Of a stretch of 64,000 nucleotides of DNA, positions 39,911 to 52,639 are shown piece after piece. Within the stretch, counting starts at the first letter, position 1; each line of letters opens with the position of its first letter. Under the pieces are notes generated by a model that saw nothing but the letters and a program-made list of their open reading frames with translations, had not been told where the DNA came from and did no database searches. The stretch covers positions 434,001-498,000 of the forward strand of contig NZ_JACBXU010000001.1 of assembly GCF_013415305.1 (NCBI RefSeq), in the 5' to 3' direction. The DNA is from Pantoea sp. WMus005. Lineage in GTDB: Bacteria > Pseudomonadota > Gammaproteobacteria > Enterobacterales > Enterobacteriaceae. Position numbers and translations under genes: made by a program.

Positions 39911-41290
39911 TCAAAATGTTTCCGTTAGTAAACGATTATGTGGATCACGAGTATCTTCGCCGTGATCGAAGTTGCGCAGCAGCAGCGCAAAGCGCAGATC
40001 AACCTCTTCCGGCACCCGCAGCCAGACGCGATGGCCATCGCCCGGTGCCACTTCAGTGGGTTCACTGCGGGCATTCTGCAGCGCATCCAGCTGGCAATGC
40101 AGGTTTCCGTCAGGCGTCATGATCTCCACGCTGTCGTGCAGCATAAACTTATTCTTCACGGCGACTTCAGCCCATTCGCCCCGGCGCTCGCCGGTGAATT
40201 CGCCGACAAACTGCTGGCGATCGGAAACTGAAAAGCCCTGCTGATAATTCTGGTAGCTGTCGTGCGTGTGGCGGCGCAGGAAGCCTTCGGTATAGCCGCG
40301 ATGTGCCAGACCCTCCAGCGTTAACAGGAGTGATGGGTCAAACGGCTTGCCGGCAGCGGCATCGTCAATCGCCCGACGATAAACCTGGGCAGTGCGGGCG
40401 CAGTAATAGTAGGACTTGGTGCGTCCCTCAATTTTCAGCGAATGCACGCCCATCTCGCTGAGTCGCTCAACATGCGCGACCGCGCGCAGATCCCGCGAGT
40501 TCATTATGTAGGTGCCGTGTTCATCTTCGAACGCGCTCATCACCTCGCCGGGCTTCATCTTCTCTTCCAGCAGAAATACCTTGTCGGTGGGCTGCCCGAT
40601 ACCCAGCACAGGCGTGACATCCTGCACCACGACAGGCTCGTGGATACCGACGATATTCCCCACCTCATCCTGCTGGCCTTCCTGCACGTTATATTCCCAG
40701 CGGCAGGCATTGGTGCAGGTGCCCTGATTCGGGTCGCGCTTGTTCATATAGCCTGATAGCAGGCAGCGACCGGAATAGGCCATGCAGAGCGCGCCATGAA
40801 CGAAGACTTCCAGCTCCATCTCCGGCACCTGCTGGCGGATCTCAGCGATCTCCTCCAGTGACAGCTCGCGTGACAGAATCACCCGGCTCAGCCCCATCTG
40901 CTGCCAGAATTTAACCGTGGCCCAGTTGACCGCATTAGCCTGCACCGATAGATGAATCGGCATGTCCGGGAAAGCATCACGCACCAGCATGATCAGGCCG
41001 GGATCGGACATGATCAGCGCGTCAGGCTGCATCGCTACCACCGGCGCTAAGTCGCGAATAAAGGTTTTCAGCTTGGCGTTGTGCGGCGCAATGTTCACCA
41101 CCACATAGAATTTTTTACCCATCGCGTGCGCTTCGTTGATGCCCAGTGCGAGATTTTCATGGGTGAATTCGTTGTTGCGCACCCGCAGGCTGTAGCGCGG
41201 CTGGCCGGCATAAACGGCATCGGCACCATACGCAAAGGCATAACGCATATTTTTCAGCGTACCGGCGGGGGAAAGCAGTTCGGGTTTCAT
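39911..41290 (-). CDS. trhP: tRNA U34 hydroxylation protein, peptidase U32 family
   Basis: 459-residue U32-family protein (formerly YegQ) needed for prephenate-dependent 5-hydroxyuridine formation at tRNA position 34. Signature elements are MKPELLSPAGTLKNMRYAFAYGADAVYAG at the N-terminus (abridged), the U32 pattern EVFVHGALCMAYSGRCLLS near residue 160, and several cysteines (CTNACRWEY) that suit an Fe-S cluster. Followed by cyaR, preceded by baeR, as in E. coli. Confidence 0.93.
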   Translation of the reverse strand: MKPELLSPAGTLKNMRYAFAYGADAVYAGQPRYSLRVRNNEFTHENLALGINEAHAMGKKFYVVVNIAPHNAKLKTFIRDLAPVVAMQPDALIMSDPGLIMLVRDAFPDMPIHLSVQANAVNWATVKFWQQMGLSRVILSRELSLEEIAEIRQQVPEMELEVFVHGALCMAYSGRCLLSGYMNKRDPNQGTCTNACRWEYNVQEGQQDEVGNIVGIHEPVVVQDVTPVLGIGQPTDKVFLLEEKMKPGEVMSAFEDEHGTYIMNSRDLRAVAHVERLSEMGVHSLKIEGRTKSYYYCARTAQVYRRAIDDAAAGKPFDPSLLLTLEGLAHRGYTEGFLRRHTHDSYQNYQQGFSVSDRQQFVGEFTGERRGEWAEVAVKNKFMLHDSVEIMTPDGNLHCQLDALQNARSEPTEVAPGDGHRVWLRVPEEVDLRFALLLRNFDHGEDTRDPHNRLLTETF

Positions 41291-41317
41291 GGTTTTCTCA
41301 CTGATGTCAGGTCAGTA

Positions 41318-41357
41318 TGCCGCCTCAGGCGGCAGGTGCAGGGCCATCAAGCCCTGC
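41318..41357. repeat. Two tandem hairpins between baeR and trhP
   Basis: TGCCGCC-TCA-GGCGGCA (41318-41334) and GCAGGGC-N6-GCCCTGC (41338-41357) lie 3 bp apart. They could end the mdtABCD-baeSR transcript or sit in the trhP leader; no T-run follows either. Confidence 0.65.
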
Positions 41358-41413
41358 AAAGGGTGCGAAATTGTAGGCAGTGAGAAAAAGGAAGTAAATT
41401 GATCGGGATCAAA

Positions 41414-42121
41414 CTAGATCAAATGACAGGCATCAGCTTCCCAGCGATAGCCCATGCCATAGACGGCGCGGATAAAGGGTTGCTCGCTGTCCAGGTTCTC
41501 CAGCTTGCGCCGCAGATTCTTGATATGGCTGTCGATGGTGCGATCCGTGACGACCCGGTAGTCATCATAAAGATGGTTGAGCAGCTGTTCGCGTGAAAAG
41601 ACTTTGCCGGGCTCCAGCGACAGCGTTTTCAGCAGGCGGAACTCCGCCGGGGTCAGGTCCAGCGGCTTTTCGCGCCAGCTGGCGAAGAAGCGGCTCTCAT
41701 CGACCCGGAGTAACGACGCGCTCTGCGGCTCTTCTGATGATCGTTTTACGCGGCGCAGAATCGTTTTGACCCGTGCGACCACTTCACGTGGGCTGAAGGG
41801 TTTACAGATGTAGTCATCTGCGCCCAGCTCCAGCCCCAGCAACCGATCGATCTCCTCGGTGCGGGCGGTGACCATAATAATCGGCAGCTCGGAATGACGG
41901 CGGATTTCGCGGCACAGTGTTAAGCCATCGGTACCCGGCAGCATCAAATCCAGCAGCATCAGGTCGGGCGGCGTCTGGCGCACATACTCCAGCACCGCAT
42001 TGCCGTCGGCGATGTGATGGGTCTGGTAATTCGAGGCGTGCAGATAATCGATCATCAGCTGCGCCAGTTTCGGCTCATCTTCGACTACCAGAATCAGCGG
42101 ATCGTGGTTTTCCTGGCTCAT
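41414..42121 (-). CDS. baeR: Two-component response regulator BaeR
   Basis: 235-residue OmpR/PhoB-type regulator: receiver domain (about 9-122) with phospho-acceptor Asp58 in [10 protein letters not shown] and Lys in ICKPFSP, then a winged-helix domain with [16 protein letters not shown]. It activates mdtABCD and related envelope-stress genes with BaeS. Last gene of the mdtABCD-baeSR unit, 6 bp after baeS. Confidence 0.95.
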   Translation of the reverse strand: MSQENHDPLILVVEDEPKLAQLMIDYLHASNYQTHHIADGNAVLEYVRQTPPDLMLLDLMLPGTDGLTLCREIRRHSELPIIMVTARTEEIDRLLGLELGADDYICKPFSPREVVARVKTILRRVKRSSEEPQSASLLRVDESRFFASWREKPLDLTPAEFRLLKTLSLEPGKVFSREQLLNHLYDDYRVVTDRTIDSHIKNLRRKLENLDSEQPFIRAVYGMGYRWEADACHLI

Positions 42122-42127
42122 AAGCGT

Positions 42128-43516
42128 CTATACAAGGGGAACATAGCGCAAGTGTAGCGCGATTTTCAGTCCACCTAAATCAGAGTGCGTCGCATGAATA
42201 TCGCCGCCGTGAGCGTCTGCAATATTTTTACAGATAGCCAGGCCCAGGCCGGAGCCGCCGCTGGCGCGATTGCGTGAGCCTTCGGTGCGGAAGAATCGCT
42301 CAAAAATCTGCGCCTGATGTTCCCTGTCGACGCCGGGTGCGCTGTCATCAAAATCGATGCGCCAGTGGGGGGGTTCATACTTCAGTGTGACTTCAACCCG
42401 CCCGCCGCTGTCCGTGTAGCGCAGGCTGTTCTCCAGCAGATTGGTGAATAACTGCATCAGGCGGTCGGGATCGCCAAAGAAGGGAGCGCTATCGGGCAAA
42501 TTTAGTTTCAGCGTCAGACCATGCGCGCGATAGCGTTCGGCAAAGCTGCCGGCCGTCACTTCCAGCAGCTGCACCAGATCGGTGGCCTGTTTGCGGTAGG
42601 CGAGGGCACCCTCATCCGACAGCGACAGCTGATGCAGATCGTCGACCAGCTTGGTCAGCACCACCACTTCGCTCTGCAGCGATGCGATCGCTTCTGGCGT
42701 CAGTTTGCGTACCCCATCCTGCATCGCTTCCAGTTCACCGCGCAGGATAGCCAGCGGCGTGCGCAGTTCATGGGAGATGTCGGCCATAAAGGCACGCCGC
42801 ATGCTTTCGTTTTTCTCCAGCGAGCTGGCAAGAAGGTTAAAGTCACCGGCCAGCTGGCCCAGCTCATCGCGGCTGCTGACCTCCACGCGGGTAGCAAAAT
42901 TACCGGCCGCCAGGTGATGGGTGCCATCCACCAGCCGTTTGACCGGGGCAAGCAGGCCGCGCGCCATCAGCCAGGTCGCCAGCGCCGCCAGAAGTGTCGA
43001 CAGACCGACGATAATCCAGCTGGTGCGTCGCTGCTGTTGATCGAAGTTAATGTCGGTGCTGCGCGTCAGCCGCTCCGGCGGCGAGCCGATCACCCAGCCA
43101 ACGACTTTATTATTGCTGGTGGTGATATTGCGTCGGGTGCCTTCGGGCGGCACCGGTGATTTTGGTCCGGCCAGTACTTTATATTGCTGGTCGAGGATCC
43201 AGAACTGGGTGCGCCAGCCGTGTGGTGGCAGCTGACTGTTGCTGTCCGGATTCTGCTCCAGCGAGCGCAGCATGGTGAAGACCAGCCGATCGTTGTGGCG
43301 CAAAAAATCCCAGTTGCCGTGCTGCTCATACTGATCGGCCAGCGCATCGCTGAGCAGATTTAACCGCTGCTCGTTGCCGCGCTTGATGTAGTCGACAAAG
43401 CCATGCTCGAAACTGAGGCGAACGCCCCAGTGCATGGTGATCAGCACCAGCATGCAGGTGGCGAAAATCGCCATAAACAGTTTGGCCCCGATACCCAGGC
43501 GCAGGTTGAGTTTCAT
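42128..43516 (-). CDS. baeS: Sensor histidine kinase BaeS
   Basis: 462-residue inner-membrane sensor: membrane helix about 12-32, periplasmic domain to about 165, second helix 168-188, HAMP, HisKA with phospho-His249 in DISHELRTP, and an HATPase domain with [10 protein letters not shown] and GSGLGLAI. It senses envelope damage by toxic compounds such as indole and flavonoids in E. coli. Start at the ATG at 43516, which overlaps the mdtD stop as ATGA; the frame extends further upstream but that part is mdtD sequence. Confidence 0.95.
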   Translation of the reverse strand: MKLNLRLGIGAKLFMAIFATCMLVLITMHWGVRLSFEHGFVDYIKRGNEQRLNLLSDALADQYEQHGNWDFLRHNDRLVFTMLRSLEQNPDSNSQLPPHGWRTQFWILDQQYKVLAGPKSPVPPEGTRRNITTSNNKVVGWVIGSPPERLTRSTDINFDQQQRRTSWIIVGLSTLLAALATWLMARGLLAPVKRLVDGTHHLAAGNFATRVEVSSRDELGQLAGDFNLLASSLEKNESMRRAFMADISHELRTPLAILRGELEAMQDGVRKLTPEAIASLQSEVVVLTKLVDDLHQLSLSDEGALAYRKQATDLVQLLEVTAGSFAERYRAHGLTLKLNLPDSAPFFGDPDRLMQLFTNLLENSLRYTDSGGRVEVTLKYEPPHWRIDFDDSAPGVDREHQAQIFERFFRTEGSRNRASGGSGLGLAICKNIADAHGGDIHATHSDLGGLKIALHLRYVPLV

Positions 43517-44919
43517 TTTTTTCTCCGGCGTCGCAGATCGACATGGGTATTCACCTGTGGCGGGACGCGCCAGAACACCAGCGCGGGCAGGATGATAATC
43601 AGCGACATGCAAAGGTAGGTATAAATAAACATCTGATGTTCCGCCGTGCTGCTCGCAACGCTCTCCTGGGCAAACGCCCCCAGCAACAATCCGGCCACGG
43701 TGACACCAATACTCATCGACAGTTGCATAATCATCGACAGCAGGCTGTTACCGCTGGACGCCAGCTCATCAGGCAGGTCCTTCAGCGTCAGGGTATTCAT
43801 CGAAGAGAAGCGAATGGCATTGACCATCCCCTGCAGAAACAGCACCAGCGGCAGCAGCCAGACCCAGCCCAGCAGCGCCACCAGCGGAAATAGCAGCACC
43901 ACCAGCGCCAGCGCTACGGTCGACATCACCAGCACGTTACGGTAGCCATAGAGATTGACGATGCGCACCACAATGCGCTTCATCCCCATATTCCCCAGCA
44001 CCATCGGAATCATCATCAGACCGGCGTGAAACGGGCTGTAGCCCATGCCGAGCTGGAGAAAGATAGGCGTCATAAAGGGCAGCATGCCGCTGCCGATGCG
44101 GCCGGTAAAACTGCCGAGCAGGCCAATGGCGTAAACGCGATTATCAAACAGCTTCAGGCTGAACAGTGCAGTGTCATTGCCGCGTGCATGCATCAGGTAG
44201 AAGAGCAGAGAGAACATACCGATGAGGATCATGGCACCCAGCAGCAGCGGAGAGCCGCCACTACTGCGCTGACCATCCAGCGCCAGTGTCAGGGTTGCCA
44301 TCCCGGCGGCCAGCAGGATAAAGCCACCAAAATCAAAGCGACGCGTCTGCATGCGGTAATTGGGCATCAGGATCAGAGTGGCGATAGCGCCTGCGATGCC
44401 AACCGGAATATTGATCAGAAAGATCCAGTGCCAGCTGGCGTACTCCACCAGTACACCGCCCAGCGCCGGACCCAGCAGCGGGCCGATCTGGCCGGGCAGC
44501 GTCACAAAGGTCATGGCGGACATATACTGCTCGCGCGGCACGATTTTCATCACCGTCAGGCGACCTACCGGCACCATCATGGCCCCGCCAATCCCCTGAA
44601 CCACCCGTGACAGTACCAGTTGATCCAGCGTGCCGGAAACGGCGCACAGCAGCGATCCCAGGCTGAATAGCACAATTGCGGAGAAGAAGATATTGCGCAC
44701 GCCAAAGCGATCCGCCAGCCAGCCGCTGACTGGCAGCATTACCGCCACGGTCAGCACGTAATAGACGATCACCGAATGCATGTGCAACGGACTGACACCC
44801 AGGTCATGCGCCATCGATGGGATCGCGGTATTCACGATGGTGGTATCCAGCGTCTGCATAAAGAAGCCGATAGCAACGATCCACAGTTGCCAGCGGACGT
44901 TAGTGCTCTGCGTAGTCAT
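43513..44919 (-). CDS. mdtD: MFS transporter MdtD (DHA2 type)
   Basis: 468-residue, about 14-segment major facilitator protein with [16 protein letters not shown], the DHA2 motif, near the start. In E. coli MdtD is not needed for MdtABC drug efflux and has been described as an iron-citrate exporter (IceT). Start taken at the ATG at 44919 with GGGAGGAT upstream; 51 bp after mdtC. Overlaps baeS by 4 bp. Confidence 0.92.
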   Translation of the reverse strand: MTTQSTNVRWQLWIVAIGFFMQTLDTTIVNTAIPSMAHDLGVSPLHMHSVIVYYVLTVAVMLPVSGWLADRFGVRNIFFSAIVLFSLGSLLCAVSGTLDQLVLSRVVQGIGGAMMVPVGRLTVMKIVPREQYMSAMTFVTLPGQIGPLLGPALGGVLVEYASWHWIFLINIPVGIAGAIATLILMPNYRMQTRRFDFGGFILLAAGMATLTLALDGQRSSGGSPLLLGAMILIGMFSLLFYLMHARGNDTALFSLKLFDNRVYAIGLLGSFTGRIGSGMLPFMTPIFLQLGMGYSPFHAGLMMIPMVLGNMGMKRIVVRIVNLYGYRNVLVMSTVALALVVLLFPLVALLGWVWLLPLVLFLQGMVNAIRFSSMNTLTLKDLPDELASSGNSLLSMIMQLSMSIGVTVAGLLLGAFAQESVASSTAEHQMFIYTYLCMSLIIILPALVFWRVPPQVNTHVDLRRRRKK

Positions 44920-44970
44920 CGATCCTCCCGATAAAAGCGTCACGTCCCATGCCGGCCGACTTCGCACCCA

Positions 44971-47900
44971 TTACGGCTGCTGCGCGGCGGTCAGCGGGCG
45001 TTTTTTGCGCCGCAGTTTATCCATCATTAAATAGACCACCGGTGTGGTGTAGAGCGTCAGCAGCTGGCTCATCACCAGGCCGCCCGCGATGGTAATCCCC
45101 AGTGGCTGACGCAGTTCGGCACCGTCGCCGCTGCTCAGCACCAGCGGCAGCGCGCCAAACAGTGCCGCCAGCGTGGTCATCATAATCGGCCGGAAGCGCA
45201 GCAGGCACGCCTGGAAAATCGCATCCCGCGGGCTGAGCTGGCCGTTACGCTCAGCCTCCAGTGCAAAATCGACCATCATGATGGCGTTCTTTTTCACAAT
45301 ACCAATCAGCAGCAGAATACCGATGAGCGCAATCAGACTGAAGGGCGTATCAAACAGTTCCAGCGCCAGCAACGCCCCGACACCCGCCGAGGGCAGGGTA
45401 GAGAGAATGGTCAGCGGATGCACATAGCTCTCGTAAAGGATGCCCAGCACGATATAGACCGCCGCAATCGCCGCCAGCATCAGCCAGAGCTGGCTGCTTT
45501 GTGACTGCTGAAAGACCTGCGCCGTACCGGCAAAGCTGCCGCGCACGCTGGATGGCACACCAATAGCGGTCATCGTGCGCGCAATCGCTTCGGATGCCTG
45601 TGACAGTGACACTCCCTCTGGCAGGTTAAACGAGATAGTCGAGGCGGCCGACAGCCCTTCGTGGTTCACCGACAGCGGGGCATTCGTGGGTTGCCAGTGG
45701 GCGAACCATGACAACGGAATCGCTTTACCGTTGCTGTTTATCACAAACATCTGTGACAGCGCGCTGATATCCTGGGTGTAACGCGGATCGATCTCCATCA
45801 CCACTTTGTACTGGTTGAGGGGCTGATAGATGGTAGAGATCTGACGCTGACCAAAGGCGTTATTCAGCAGGGCATTGGCCTGCGAGACATCAATGCCAAG
45901 CCGCGCCATGCTTTCCCGATCGTAGGTCAGCGCCATCTCGCTGCCTTTATCCTGCTGATCGGAGTTCACATCGGCCAGCTGCGGCAGCGCAGAGAATGCC
46001 TCGCGGATTTTCGGCTCCCACGTCCGTAGCGCACCGAGATCGTCCGACAGCAGGGAATATTGATAAGCGGCGTTCGATTCCCGACCGCCCGCGCGCAGAT
46101 CCTGCACCGCATTCAGATAAAGACTGGCACCCGGCTCTTTTGCCAGTTTAGTGCGCAGCCGGGCGATAATTTCGATAGCGCTCTCTTTACGTTCCGAGAG
46201 CGGTTTCAGCGAGATAAACATGGAGCCGCTGTTCGTCCGCATCCCGCCGGTAAAGCCCACTACGCTTTCTACTGCCGGATCGGCGCCGACAATCTCCATG
46301 AAATCCTGCAGCTTGCTGCGCATCGCCTGAAACGAAATGCTCTGGTCGGCAGAGATAAAGCCAGAGAGTCGCCCGGTATCCTGCTCCGGCATAAAGGTTT
46401 TCGGGATATGAACAAACAGCCAGCCGGTCAGGGCGATGGTAGCGAAAAACAGCAGTAGCACCCAGCGTGCATGGTTCAGCACCACGCTCAGTGACCGGCC
46501 ATAGCCCTGCTGGATCGCCATCAGCAGCCGACCCACGCCGCGCTGACGCGGCTGGCTGCGTGGCGCGTGCGGCTTCAGCAGATACGCACACATCACCGGC
46601 GTCAGGGTGACAGAAATAAATAGCGAGATAAGAATCGACACCGACAGGGTAATGGAAAACTCAGAGAAGAAGCGGCCAATCAGCCCGCCAATCATCAGCA
46701 GCGGCAGGAATACCGCAATCAGCGACAGACTCATCGACAGCACAGTAAAGCCGACTTCACGCACCCCTTTCAGTGCGGCAGCCAGTGGTTTCATGCCCGC
46801 TTCTACGTGGCGGGCAATGTTCTCCAGCACCACTATCGCATCATCCACCACAAAGCCGGTGGCAATGGTCAGCGCCATCAGCGACAGATTATTCAGGCTG
46901 AAGCCGCACAGGTACATTGCGGCGAAGGTGCCGATCAGCGAAACCGGCACGGCGACGGCGGGGATCAGCGTGGCACGGCCCGAGCGCAGGAAAACAAACA
47001 CCACCAGAATCACCAGTACCACGGCGATGATCAGCGACTGCTCCACTTCATGCAGCGAGGCGCGAATGGTAGGCGAGCGATCCTGAGCAATCTGCAGATC
47101 GATGGCGGCGGGGATCACCTCATGCAGCAGCGGCATTTCGGCGCGGATCCGGTCTACAGTGTCGATGACATTCGCTTCAGGGGTTTTGCGGATCAGCAGC
47201 AACACCGCAGGTTTACCGCGCGACATCCCGGCATTGCGCACGTCCTGAACCGAGTCCTCAACGGTTGCTACGTCCGACAGCCTGACCGCTGCGCCATTGT
47301 TGTAGTGCACCACCAGCGGCTGATATTCACTGGCGGTCTGCAGCGCGTCGTTGGTTCGCAGCTGCCAGCGCTGTTGCGAATCATCCAGTGCACCCTGTGG
47401 CCGCCGCTGATTGGCGTCAGAGATGGCGGTGCGCACCGCATCCAGCGACACGCCCTGATTAAACAGCGCCTGGGGATTCAGCGCCACGCGCACCGCAGGC
47501 AGCGAACTGCCGCCTACGGTGACGTCGCCTACGCCCTCAATCTGTGACAGCTTCTGCGCCAGCTGGGTCGAGGCGTAGTCATAGAGCTGTCCCGGATTGT
47601 AGGTATCTGAGGTCAGCGTCATGATCATAATCGGCGCATCAGAAGGGTTAACTTTGCGATAGGTCGGACGCGACGGCATCCCGGTCGGCAGCAGGCTTTG
47701 CGCCGCATTAATCGCGGCCTGCACATCGCGCGCCGCGCCGTTGATGTCGCGGTCAAAATCAAACACCAGAATGATGCGGGTGCTGCCCAGCGAACTGGTG
47801 GAGGTCATTTCACTGACCCCTGCGATGCGTCCCAGCGAGCGTTCCAGCGGCGTGGCTACCGACGACGCCATGATCTCCGGTGAGGCACCCGGCAGGGACG

Positions 47901-48045
47901 CCGAGATAACGATCACCGGGAAATCGACCTGCGGCAGCGGCGCCACCGGCAGCAGGCGAAAACCCAGTATCCCGGCCAGCGCGATGGCCAGCGTCAGCAG
48001 GGTGGTGGCGACGGGCCGATGGATGAACAGGGCAAAGAACTTCAC
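44971..48045 (-). CDS. mdtC: RND multidrug efflux transporter subunit MdtC
   Basis: 1024-residue RND pump subunit with N-terminal [21 protein letters not shown], two large periplasmic loops and 12 membrane segments. It forms a heteromultimer with MdtB, uses proton motive force, and joins MdtA and TolC to export bile salts, novobiocin and similar compounds. ATGA overlap with mdtB indicates translational coupling. Confidence 0.96.
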   Translation of the reverse strand: MKFFALFIHRPVATTLLTLAIALAGILGFRLLPVAPLPQVDFPVIVISASLPGASPEIMASSVATPLERSLGRIAGVSEMTSTSSLGSTRIILVFDFDRDINGAARDVQAAINAAQSLLPTGMPSRPTYRKVNPSDAPIMIMTLTSDTYNPGQLYDYASTQLAQKLSQIEGVGDVTVGGSSLPAVRVALNPQALFNQGVSLDAVRTAISDANQRRPQGALDDSQQRWQLRTNDALQTASEYQPLVVHYNNGAAVRLSDVATVEDSVQDVRNAGMSRGKPAVLLLIRKTPEANVIDTVDRIRAEMPLLHEVIPAAIDLQIAQDRSPTIRASLHEVEQSLIIAVVLVILVVFVFLRSGRATLIPAVAVPVSLIGTFAAMYLCGFSLNNLSLMALTIATGFVVDDAIVVLENIARHVEAGMKPLAAALKGVREVGFTVLSMSLSLIAVFLPLLMIGGLIGRFFSEFSITLSVSILISLFISVTLTPVMCAYLLKPHAPRSQPRQRGVGRLLMAIQQGYGRSLSVVLNHARWVLLLFFATIALTGWLFVHIPKTFMPEQDTGRLSGFISADQSISFQAMRSKLQDFMEIVGADPAVESVVGFTGGMRTNSGSMFISLKPLSERKESAIEIIARLRTKLAKEPGASLYLNAVQDLRAGGRESNAAYQYSLLSDDLGALRTWEPKIREAFSALPQLADVNSDQQDKGSEMALTYDRESMARLGIDVSQANALLNNAFGQRQISTIYQPLNQYKVVMEIDPRYTQDISALSQMFVINSNGKAIPLSWFAHWQPTNAPLSVNHEGLSAASTISFNLPEGVSLSQASEAIARTMTAIGVPSSVRGSFAGTAQVFQQSQSSQLWLMLAAIAAVYIVLGILYESYVHPLTILSTLPSAGVGALLALELFDTPFSLIALIGILLLIGIVKKNAIMMVDFALEAERNGQLSPRDAIFQACLLRFRPIMMTTLAALFGALPLVLSSGDGAELRQPLGITIAGGLVMSQLLTLYTTPVVYLMMDKLRRKKRPLTAAQQP

Positions 48046-51000
48046 TCTGCGGCCTCCGTGCGGCCAAAACGACGACGCGTAGCGTGCGCCAGGCGATCAA
48101 ACAGGAGGTAGATCACCGGCGTGGTGAAGAGCGTCAGCACCTGGCTCAGAATCAGGCCGCCGACCATCGCAATCCCCAGCGGATGACGTAGCTCGGCACC
48201 GACGCCGGAACTGAGCATCAGTGGCAGCGCGCCGAGCAGGGCGGCCAGTGTGGTCATCAGAATCGGCCGGAAGCGCAGCAGGCAGGCCTGATAGATAGCA
48301 TCAACAGGCTTCATGCCCTGTTCGCGCTCAGCCGCCAGCGCAAAGTCGATCATCATAATGGCGTTCTTTTTCACGATGCCGATGAGCAGGATGATGCCGA
48401 TGATCGCCACGATATCCAGCTCATTGCCGCTGAGCATCAGCGCCAGCAGTGCGCCGACACCCGCCGTGGGTAGCGTTGAGAGAATGGTGATTGGGTGAAT
48501 AAAGCTCTCATAGAGCACACCCAGCACGATGTACATCGCGACAATGGCCGCCACAATCAGCCAGACGGTGCTGCTCAGTGCCGCCTCAAACGCCAGCGTG
48601 CTGCCCTGGAACTGTGTCATCAGCTCGGCAGGCATGCCAAGCTGTGCTTCCGCCTGCGACACCGCTTTCACCGCATCTTCCAGCGAATAGCCGTCAGCCA
48701 CGTTAAAGGAGAAGGTCGCTGACGGGAACTGGTCGAGATGATTAATGGCGAGCGGTGTGTGACGCTGTTCAATGCGGGCGATGGCGCTCAGCGGTACACT
48801 GCCGCCCTCGCTGCTGTTAAGGCGAATGCCCTCCAGGCTCGCCAGCCCCGGTGTGGCGCTATTGTCCTGCTCCAGCACCACACGATACTGATTCGCCTGG
48901 GTGTAGATGGTGGAGATGAGCCGCTGACCAAACGCGTTGTAAAGCGCGTTATCGACGTCAGCCATGCTGATGCCGAGGCGGCTGGCGCTGTCGCGGTCAA
49001 CGTTGACATAGGCTTCCAGTCCCTGATCCTGCCAGTCACTGCTGACATCGCGCAGCTGTGGCAGGGTGCTGAGTCGGGTCAGCAACGCCGGAACCCAGGT
49101 ACTGAGCGAAGACAGTGAACCCGACTGGAGCGTGAACTGGTAGGGCGTACGGCTCGCCTGGGTATCAATGGTGAGATCCTGCACCGCCTGCAGCCACAGC
49201 TGCACGCCCGGTAACTGGCTGACTTGCTGCTGAAGGCGCTGCTGAATGGCCGGAATGCGGTCTTCGCGTTGATCCAGCGGCTTGAGGTTGATCTGCAGCC
49301 GCGCACTGTTCAGCGAGGCATTGGTGCCATCCACGCCAACAAACGAGGTCATGCTCTCCACTGCTGGATCTTTCATGATGATGGAGGCAACGTCGCGGGT
49401 TCGCTGCGCCATGCTGGCGTAGGAGACCGACTGCGGTGCCTGCAGCGTACCCTGAATAATGCTGTTGTCCTGCTGCGGGAAAAAGCCTTTGGGGATCACC
49501 ATCCACAGCAGCAACGTCAGCACCAGGGTGCCAAGTGCGACCGACAGCGTCAGCCAGGGATGATTCAGCACCCGTTTCAGACCCCGGCCATAGGCGGCCA
49601 CGATACGATCAAACATCGCTTCGCTGGCACGCGAAAAGCGGTTCTGTTTGCGCAGCGACTCTGCACTGAGCATCCGGGCACACATCATCGGCGTCAGAGT
49701 CAGTGAGACCACCGCGGAAATCAGAATCGCCACTGCCAGCGTGACCGCAAATTCCCGGAACAGGCGGCCAATCACGTCGCCCATAAACAGCAGCGGGATC
49801 AGCACGGCAATCAGCGAGAAGGTGAGGGAGATAATGGTAAAGCCGATCTCGCCGGCACCTTTCAGCGCGGCGGTCAGCGGCTTTTCCCCTTTTTCGATGT
49901 AGCGCGAGATGTTCTCAATCACCACGATGGCATCATCGACCACAAAGCCGGTGGCAATGGTCAGCGCCATCAGCGTCAGGTTATTAATTGAAAAGCCGAG
50001 GAAGTACATTGCCGCAAAGGTGCCGATCAGCGACAGCGGCACTGCCACGGCCGGAATCAGCGTGGCGGGCACGTTGCGCAGGAACAGATAGATAATCATC
50101 ACCACCAGCGCCATTGCCAGTATCAGCTCAAACTGCGTGTCATTGACTGAGGCGCGAATATTGGTGGTACGATCGGTAAGCAGTTTAACGTCTACCGACT
50201 TCGGCAAAGCAGCGGTCAGTGCGGGCAACATGGCGCGGATGTTATCTGCCGTGGCGATAATATTGGCGCCAGGCTGACGCTGAACGTTGAGCACAATCGC
50301 CGCATCGCGGTTAGCCCAGGCACCGAGCCAGCTGTTTTCGGCGCCCTGTTCGATGGTCGCCACATCACCCAGACGCACCGGCGCACCATTTTTGTAGCTG
50401 ATAATCAGCTGGCGATAATCCTCCGCAGACTTCATCTGGTCATTGGCTGACAGGGTGATAGAGCGGGTCGGACCATCCAGGCTGCCTTTAGCCGAATTGA
50501 CGTTGGCATTGCTGATCGCGGTTCGCACCGTTTCGCTGGTCAGACCTAATGCCGCCAGCGCCTGTGCATTCATTTTTACCCGCACCGCCGGACGCTGACC
50601 GCCTGAAAGAGTAACCAGCCCGACACCACTGACCTGCGAAATTTTCTGGGCGACACGCGTTTCTACCATGTCCTGAACCTGCGTCAGCGGCATGCTGCGC
50701 GTAGTCACAGCCAGCGTCATGATCGGCGGGTCGGCAGGGTTGACTTTGCTGTAGACCGGCGGATTGGGCAGGTCGTCTGGCAGCAGGTTAGTGGCAGAGT
50801 TAATGGCTGCCTGCACCTCCTGCTCGGCCACATCCAGCGGCAGCGTCAGCTGAAACTGCAGCGTCACCACCGAGGCCCCGCCGGCGCTTTGCGACGCCAT
50901 CTGTTTCAGACCCGACATCTGACCAAACTGACGCTCAAGCGGGGCGGTAATGGAAGAGGTGACCACATCCGGGCTGGCACCCGGATAGAGCGTGACCACC

Positions 51001-51164
51001 TGGATGGTCGGATAGTCGACTTCCGGCAGCGCCGAGACCGGCAGAAAGCGGTAGCCCAGCACACCGGCCAGCAAAATCGCAATCATCAACAGCGTCGTGG
51101 CGACCGGACGCAGAATAAACTGGCGTGACGGCCCGCCACTGTGATCGGGAGGCATGACCTGCAT
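48042..51164 (-). CDS. mdtB: RND multidrug efflux transporter subunit MdtB
   Basis: 1040-residue RND subunit, partner of MdtC (the typical complex has two MdtB and one MdtC). Characteristic stretches are [22 protein letters not shown] at the N-terminus (abridged) and the proton-relay segment [14 protein letters not shown]. Overlaps mdtA by one base and mdtC by four, so the three are tightly coupled. Confidence 0.96.
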   Translation of the reverse strand: MQVMPPDHSGGPSRQFILRPVATTLLMIAILLAGVLGYRFLPVSALPEVDYPTIQVVTLYPGASPDVVTSSITAPLERQFGQMSGLKQMASQSAGGASVVTLQFQLTLPLDVAEQEVQAAINSATNLLPDDLPNPPVYSKVNPADPPIMTLAVTTRSMPLTQVQDMVETRVAQKISQVSGVGLVTLSGGQRPAVRVKMNAQALAALGLTSETVRTAISNANVNSAKGSLDGPTRSITLSANDQMKSAEDYRQLIISYKNGAPVRLGDVATIEQGAENSWLGAWANRDAAIVLNVQRQPGANIIATADNIRAMLPALTAALPKSVDVKLLTDRTTNIRASVNDTQFELILAMALVVMIIYLFLRNVPATLIPAVAVPLSLIGTFAAMYFLGFSINNLTLMALTIATGFVVDDAIVVIENISRYIEKGEKPLTAALKGAGEIGFTIISLTFSLIAVLIPLLFMGDVIGRLFREFAVTLAVAILISAVVSLTLTPMMCARMLSAESLRKQNRFSRASEAMFDRIVAAYGRGLKRVLNHPWLTLSVALGTLVLTLLLWMVIPKGFFPQQDNSIIQGTLQAPQSVSYASMAQRTRDVASIIMKDPAVESMTSFVGVDGTNASLNSARLQINLKPLDQREDRIPAIQQRLQQQVSQLPGVQLWLQAVQDLTIDTQASRTPYQFTLQSGSLSSLSTWVPALLTRLSTLPQLRDVSSDWQDQGLEAYVNVDRDSASRLGISMADVDNALYNAFGQRLISTIYTQANQYRVVLEQDNSATPGLASLEGIRLNSSEGGSVPLSAIARIEQRHTPLAINHLDQFPSATFSFNVADGYSLEDAVKAVSQAEAQLGMPAELMTQFQGSTLAFEAALSSTVWLIVAAIVAMYIVLGVLYESFIHPITILSTLPTAGVGALLALMLSGNELDIVAIIGIILLIGIVKKNAIMMIDFALAAEREQGMKPVDAIYQACLLRFRPILMTTLAALLGALPLMLSSGVGAELRHPLGIAMVGGLILSQVLTLFTTPVIYLLFDRLAHATRRRFGRTEAAE

Positions 51165-52399
51165 TACTCACGCTCTCCTTTTGACGGCAGAGTGGCGCGG
51201 GTGGCGCGCGGTGCGTTGCTCTGCGGCGCGACTATCTCTACTTTCGCGCCTTCGGTCAGGCGATCCAGACCATCGGTCACCACGCGTTCGCCTGCCTCCA
51301 GACCGGCGCTGACCACCACTTTCTCACTATCCTGCAGTCCAGCCACCACACTTTTCTTGCTGACCTTGTTGTCACTGTTCACCACCCAGACAAAGTGGCC
51401 CTCGTTGCCCATCTGCAATGCAGCAGGCGGGATCACAACCGCATCCTGCAGGGTGTTGACCTTGAGTCGCACATTCACGAACTGATTGGGAAACAGCGTG
51501 TCGTCCTGATTATCAAACCGCGCTTTAATTTTGATGGTGCCGGTGGTGACATCAATCTGGTTATCGAGGCTCAGCAGTTTGCCGCTGGCGATCAGATTCT
51601 GATTACTGCGATCCCAGGCCTCCACCAGCAGTGACTGGCCGCTTTTCTGCGCCGTGAGAATGGCGCTGATGCTGTTCTCCGCCAGGGTAAAGACCACATC
51701 AATCGGATGCGTCTGGGTGATCACCACGATGCCGGTGGTGTCACCACTGGTGACGTAGTTACCGACATCCACCTGTTTCAGGCCGACACGACCCGCAATC
51801 GGCGCGGTGATGCGGCTGTAAGTCAGATTAAGCTGCGCACTGGCGACACCCCCTTCATCGGCTTTCAGGGTGCCGAGCGTTTCGCTGACCAGTGAGCGCT
51901 GGGTATCCAGCTCCTGTTGCGACACCAGAGAGGTTTTTGCCAGCTTCTCGAAGCGCGCCAGGTCGCGACGGGCGTTGGCCAGCGTCGCCTGATCTTTCGC
52001 CAGCTGGCCCTGAGCCTGGGTTAACGCCACCTGATAAGGCCGTGGGTCGACTTCTGCCAGCAGATCGCCCGCGTTGACCTGCTGGCCTTCAGTGAAGTGG
52101 ATCGCCAGTAAATCGCCATTGACCCGGCTGCGTACCGTGGCCGTGTTCGCGGCCGTCACCGTACCCAGCCCGCTGAGGTATTGCGGCACGCTCTGACGGG
52201 TGGCGGTCGCAGCCTGCACCGGCGCGAGTAGCCGACGAGCACCGTCTCCGCCTTTGCCGCCACGTGGCGCGGGCGAATCTGTCTGGCTGCTGCTCTGCGG
52301 CTGGGCGTGGCGCTGCCAGGCATAGTAGCCGCCCGCGGCCACAGCGATCAGGGCCAGCACGATCAGGGTTTTTTTCATAACAGGATGTCGGGTGCTCAT
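51164..52399 (-). CDS. mdtA: Periplasmic adaptor of MdtABC efflux pump
   Basis: 411-residue membrane-fusion protein: N-terminal membrane anchor ([17 protein letters not shown]), a Gly/Ser-rich linker, then lipoyl, hairpin and beta-barrel parts ([35 protein letters not shown]). Bridges MdtBC to TolC. Either the ATG at 52399 or the one at 52378 could start it; GGAGAG lies somewhat far from the first. First gene of the operon. I could not find a convincing BaeR box upstream. Confidence 0.94.
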   Translation of the reverse strand: MSTRHPVMKKTLIVLALIAVAAGGYYAWQRHAQPQSSSQTDSPAPRGGKGGDGARRLLAPVQAATATRQSVPQYLSGLGTVTAANTATVRSRVNGDLLAIHFTEGQQVNAGDLLAEVDPRPYQVALTQAQGQLAKDQATLANARRDLARFEKLAKTSLVSQQELDTQRSLVSETLGTLKADEGGVASAQLNLTYSRITAPIAGRVGLKQVDVGNYVTSGDTTGIVVITQTHPIDVVFTLAENSISAILTAQKSGQSLLVEAWDRSNQNLIASGKLLSLDNQIDVTTGTIKIKARFDNQDDTLFPNQFVNVRLKVNTLQDAVVIPPAALQMGNEGHFVWVVNSDNKVSKKSVVAGLQDSEKVVVSAGLEAGERVVTDGLDRLTEGAKVEIVAPQSNAPRATRATLPSKGERE

Positions 52400-52639
52400 G
52401 ATTGTTGATGCTCTCCAGCAGTGACGTAGTCCCAGGCGCAGGCATCAAATGGGGAGCCTGCAAACGACAGAGTGTAGTCGCCTCTGACAGGCAGAAATTG
52501 AAGGAAATAAGGAATATCTGTCAGGGTCGGGTAATTATGCCTGTTCTTACATTAATCGCAGCACAATCGTCATAAAGCCGTGAAATCACTTTGCTATGCT
52601 GAGAGACAGGCAGTTTTTGAGGCAAATAAGGAGCAGATA

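Noticed and set aside
43517-43612. Longer BaeS starting upstream in another frame of mdtD
   Set aside because: The extension overlaps mdtD coding sequence and lacks similarity to BaeS; the ATGA overlap start is standard.
52400-52639. BaeR box in front of mdtA
   Set aside because: The closest stretch (TATTTCCTTCAATTTCTGCC, minus strand) fits the remembered E. coli BaeR consensus too poorly.
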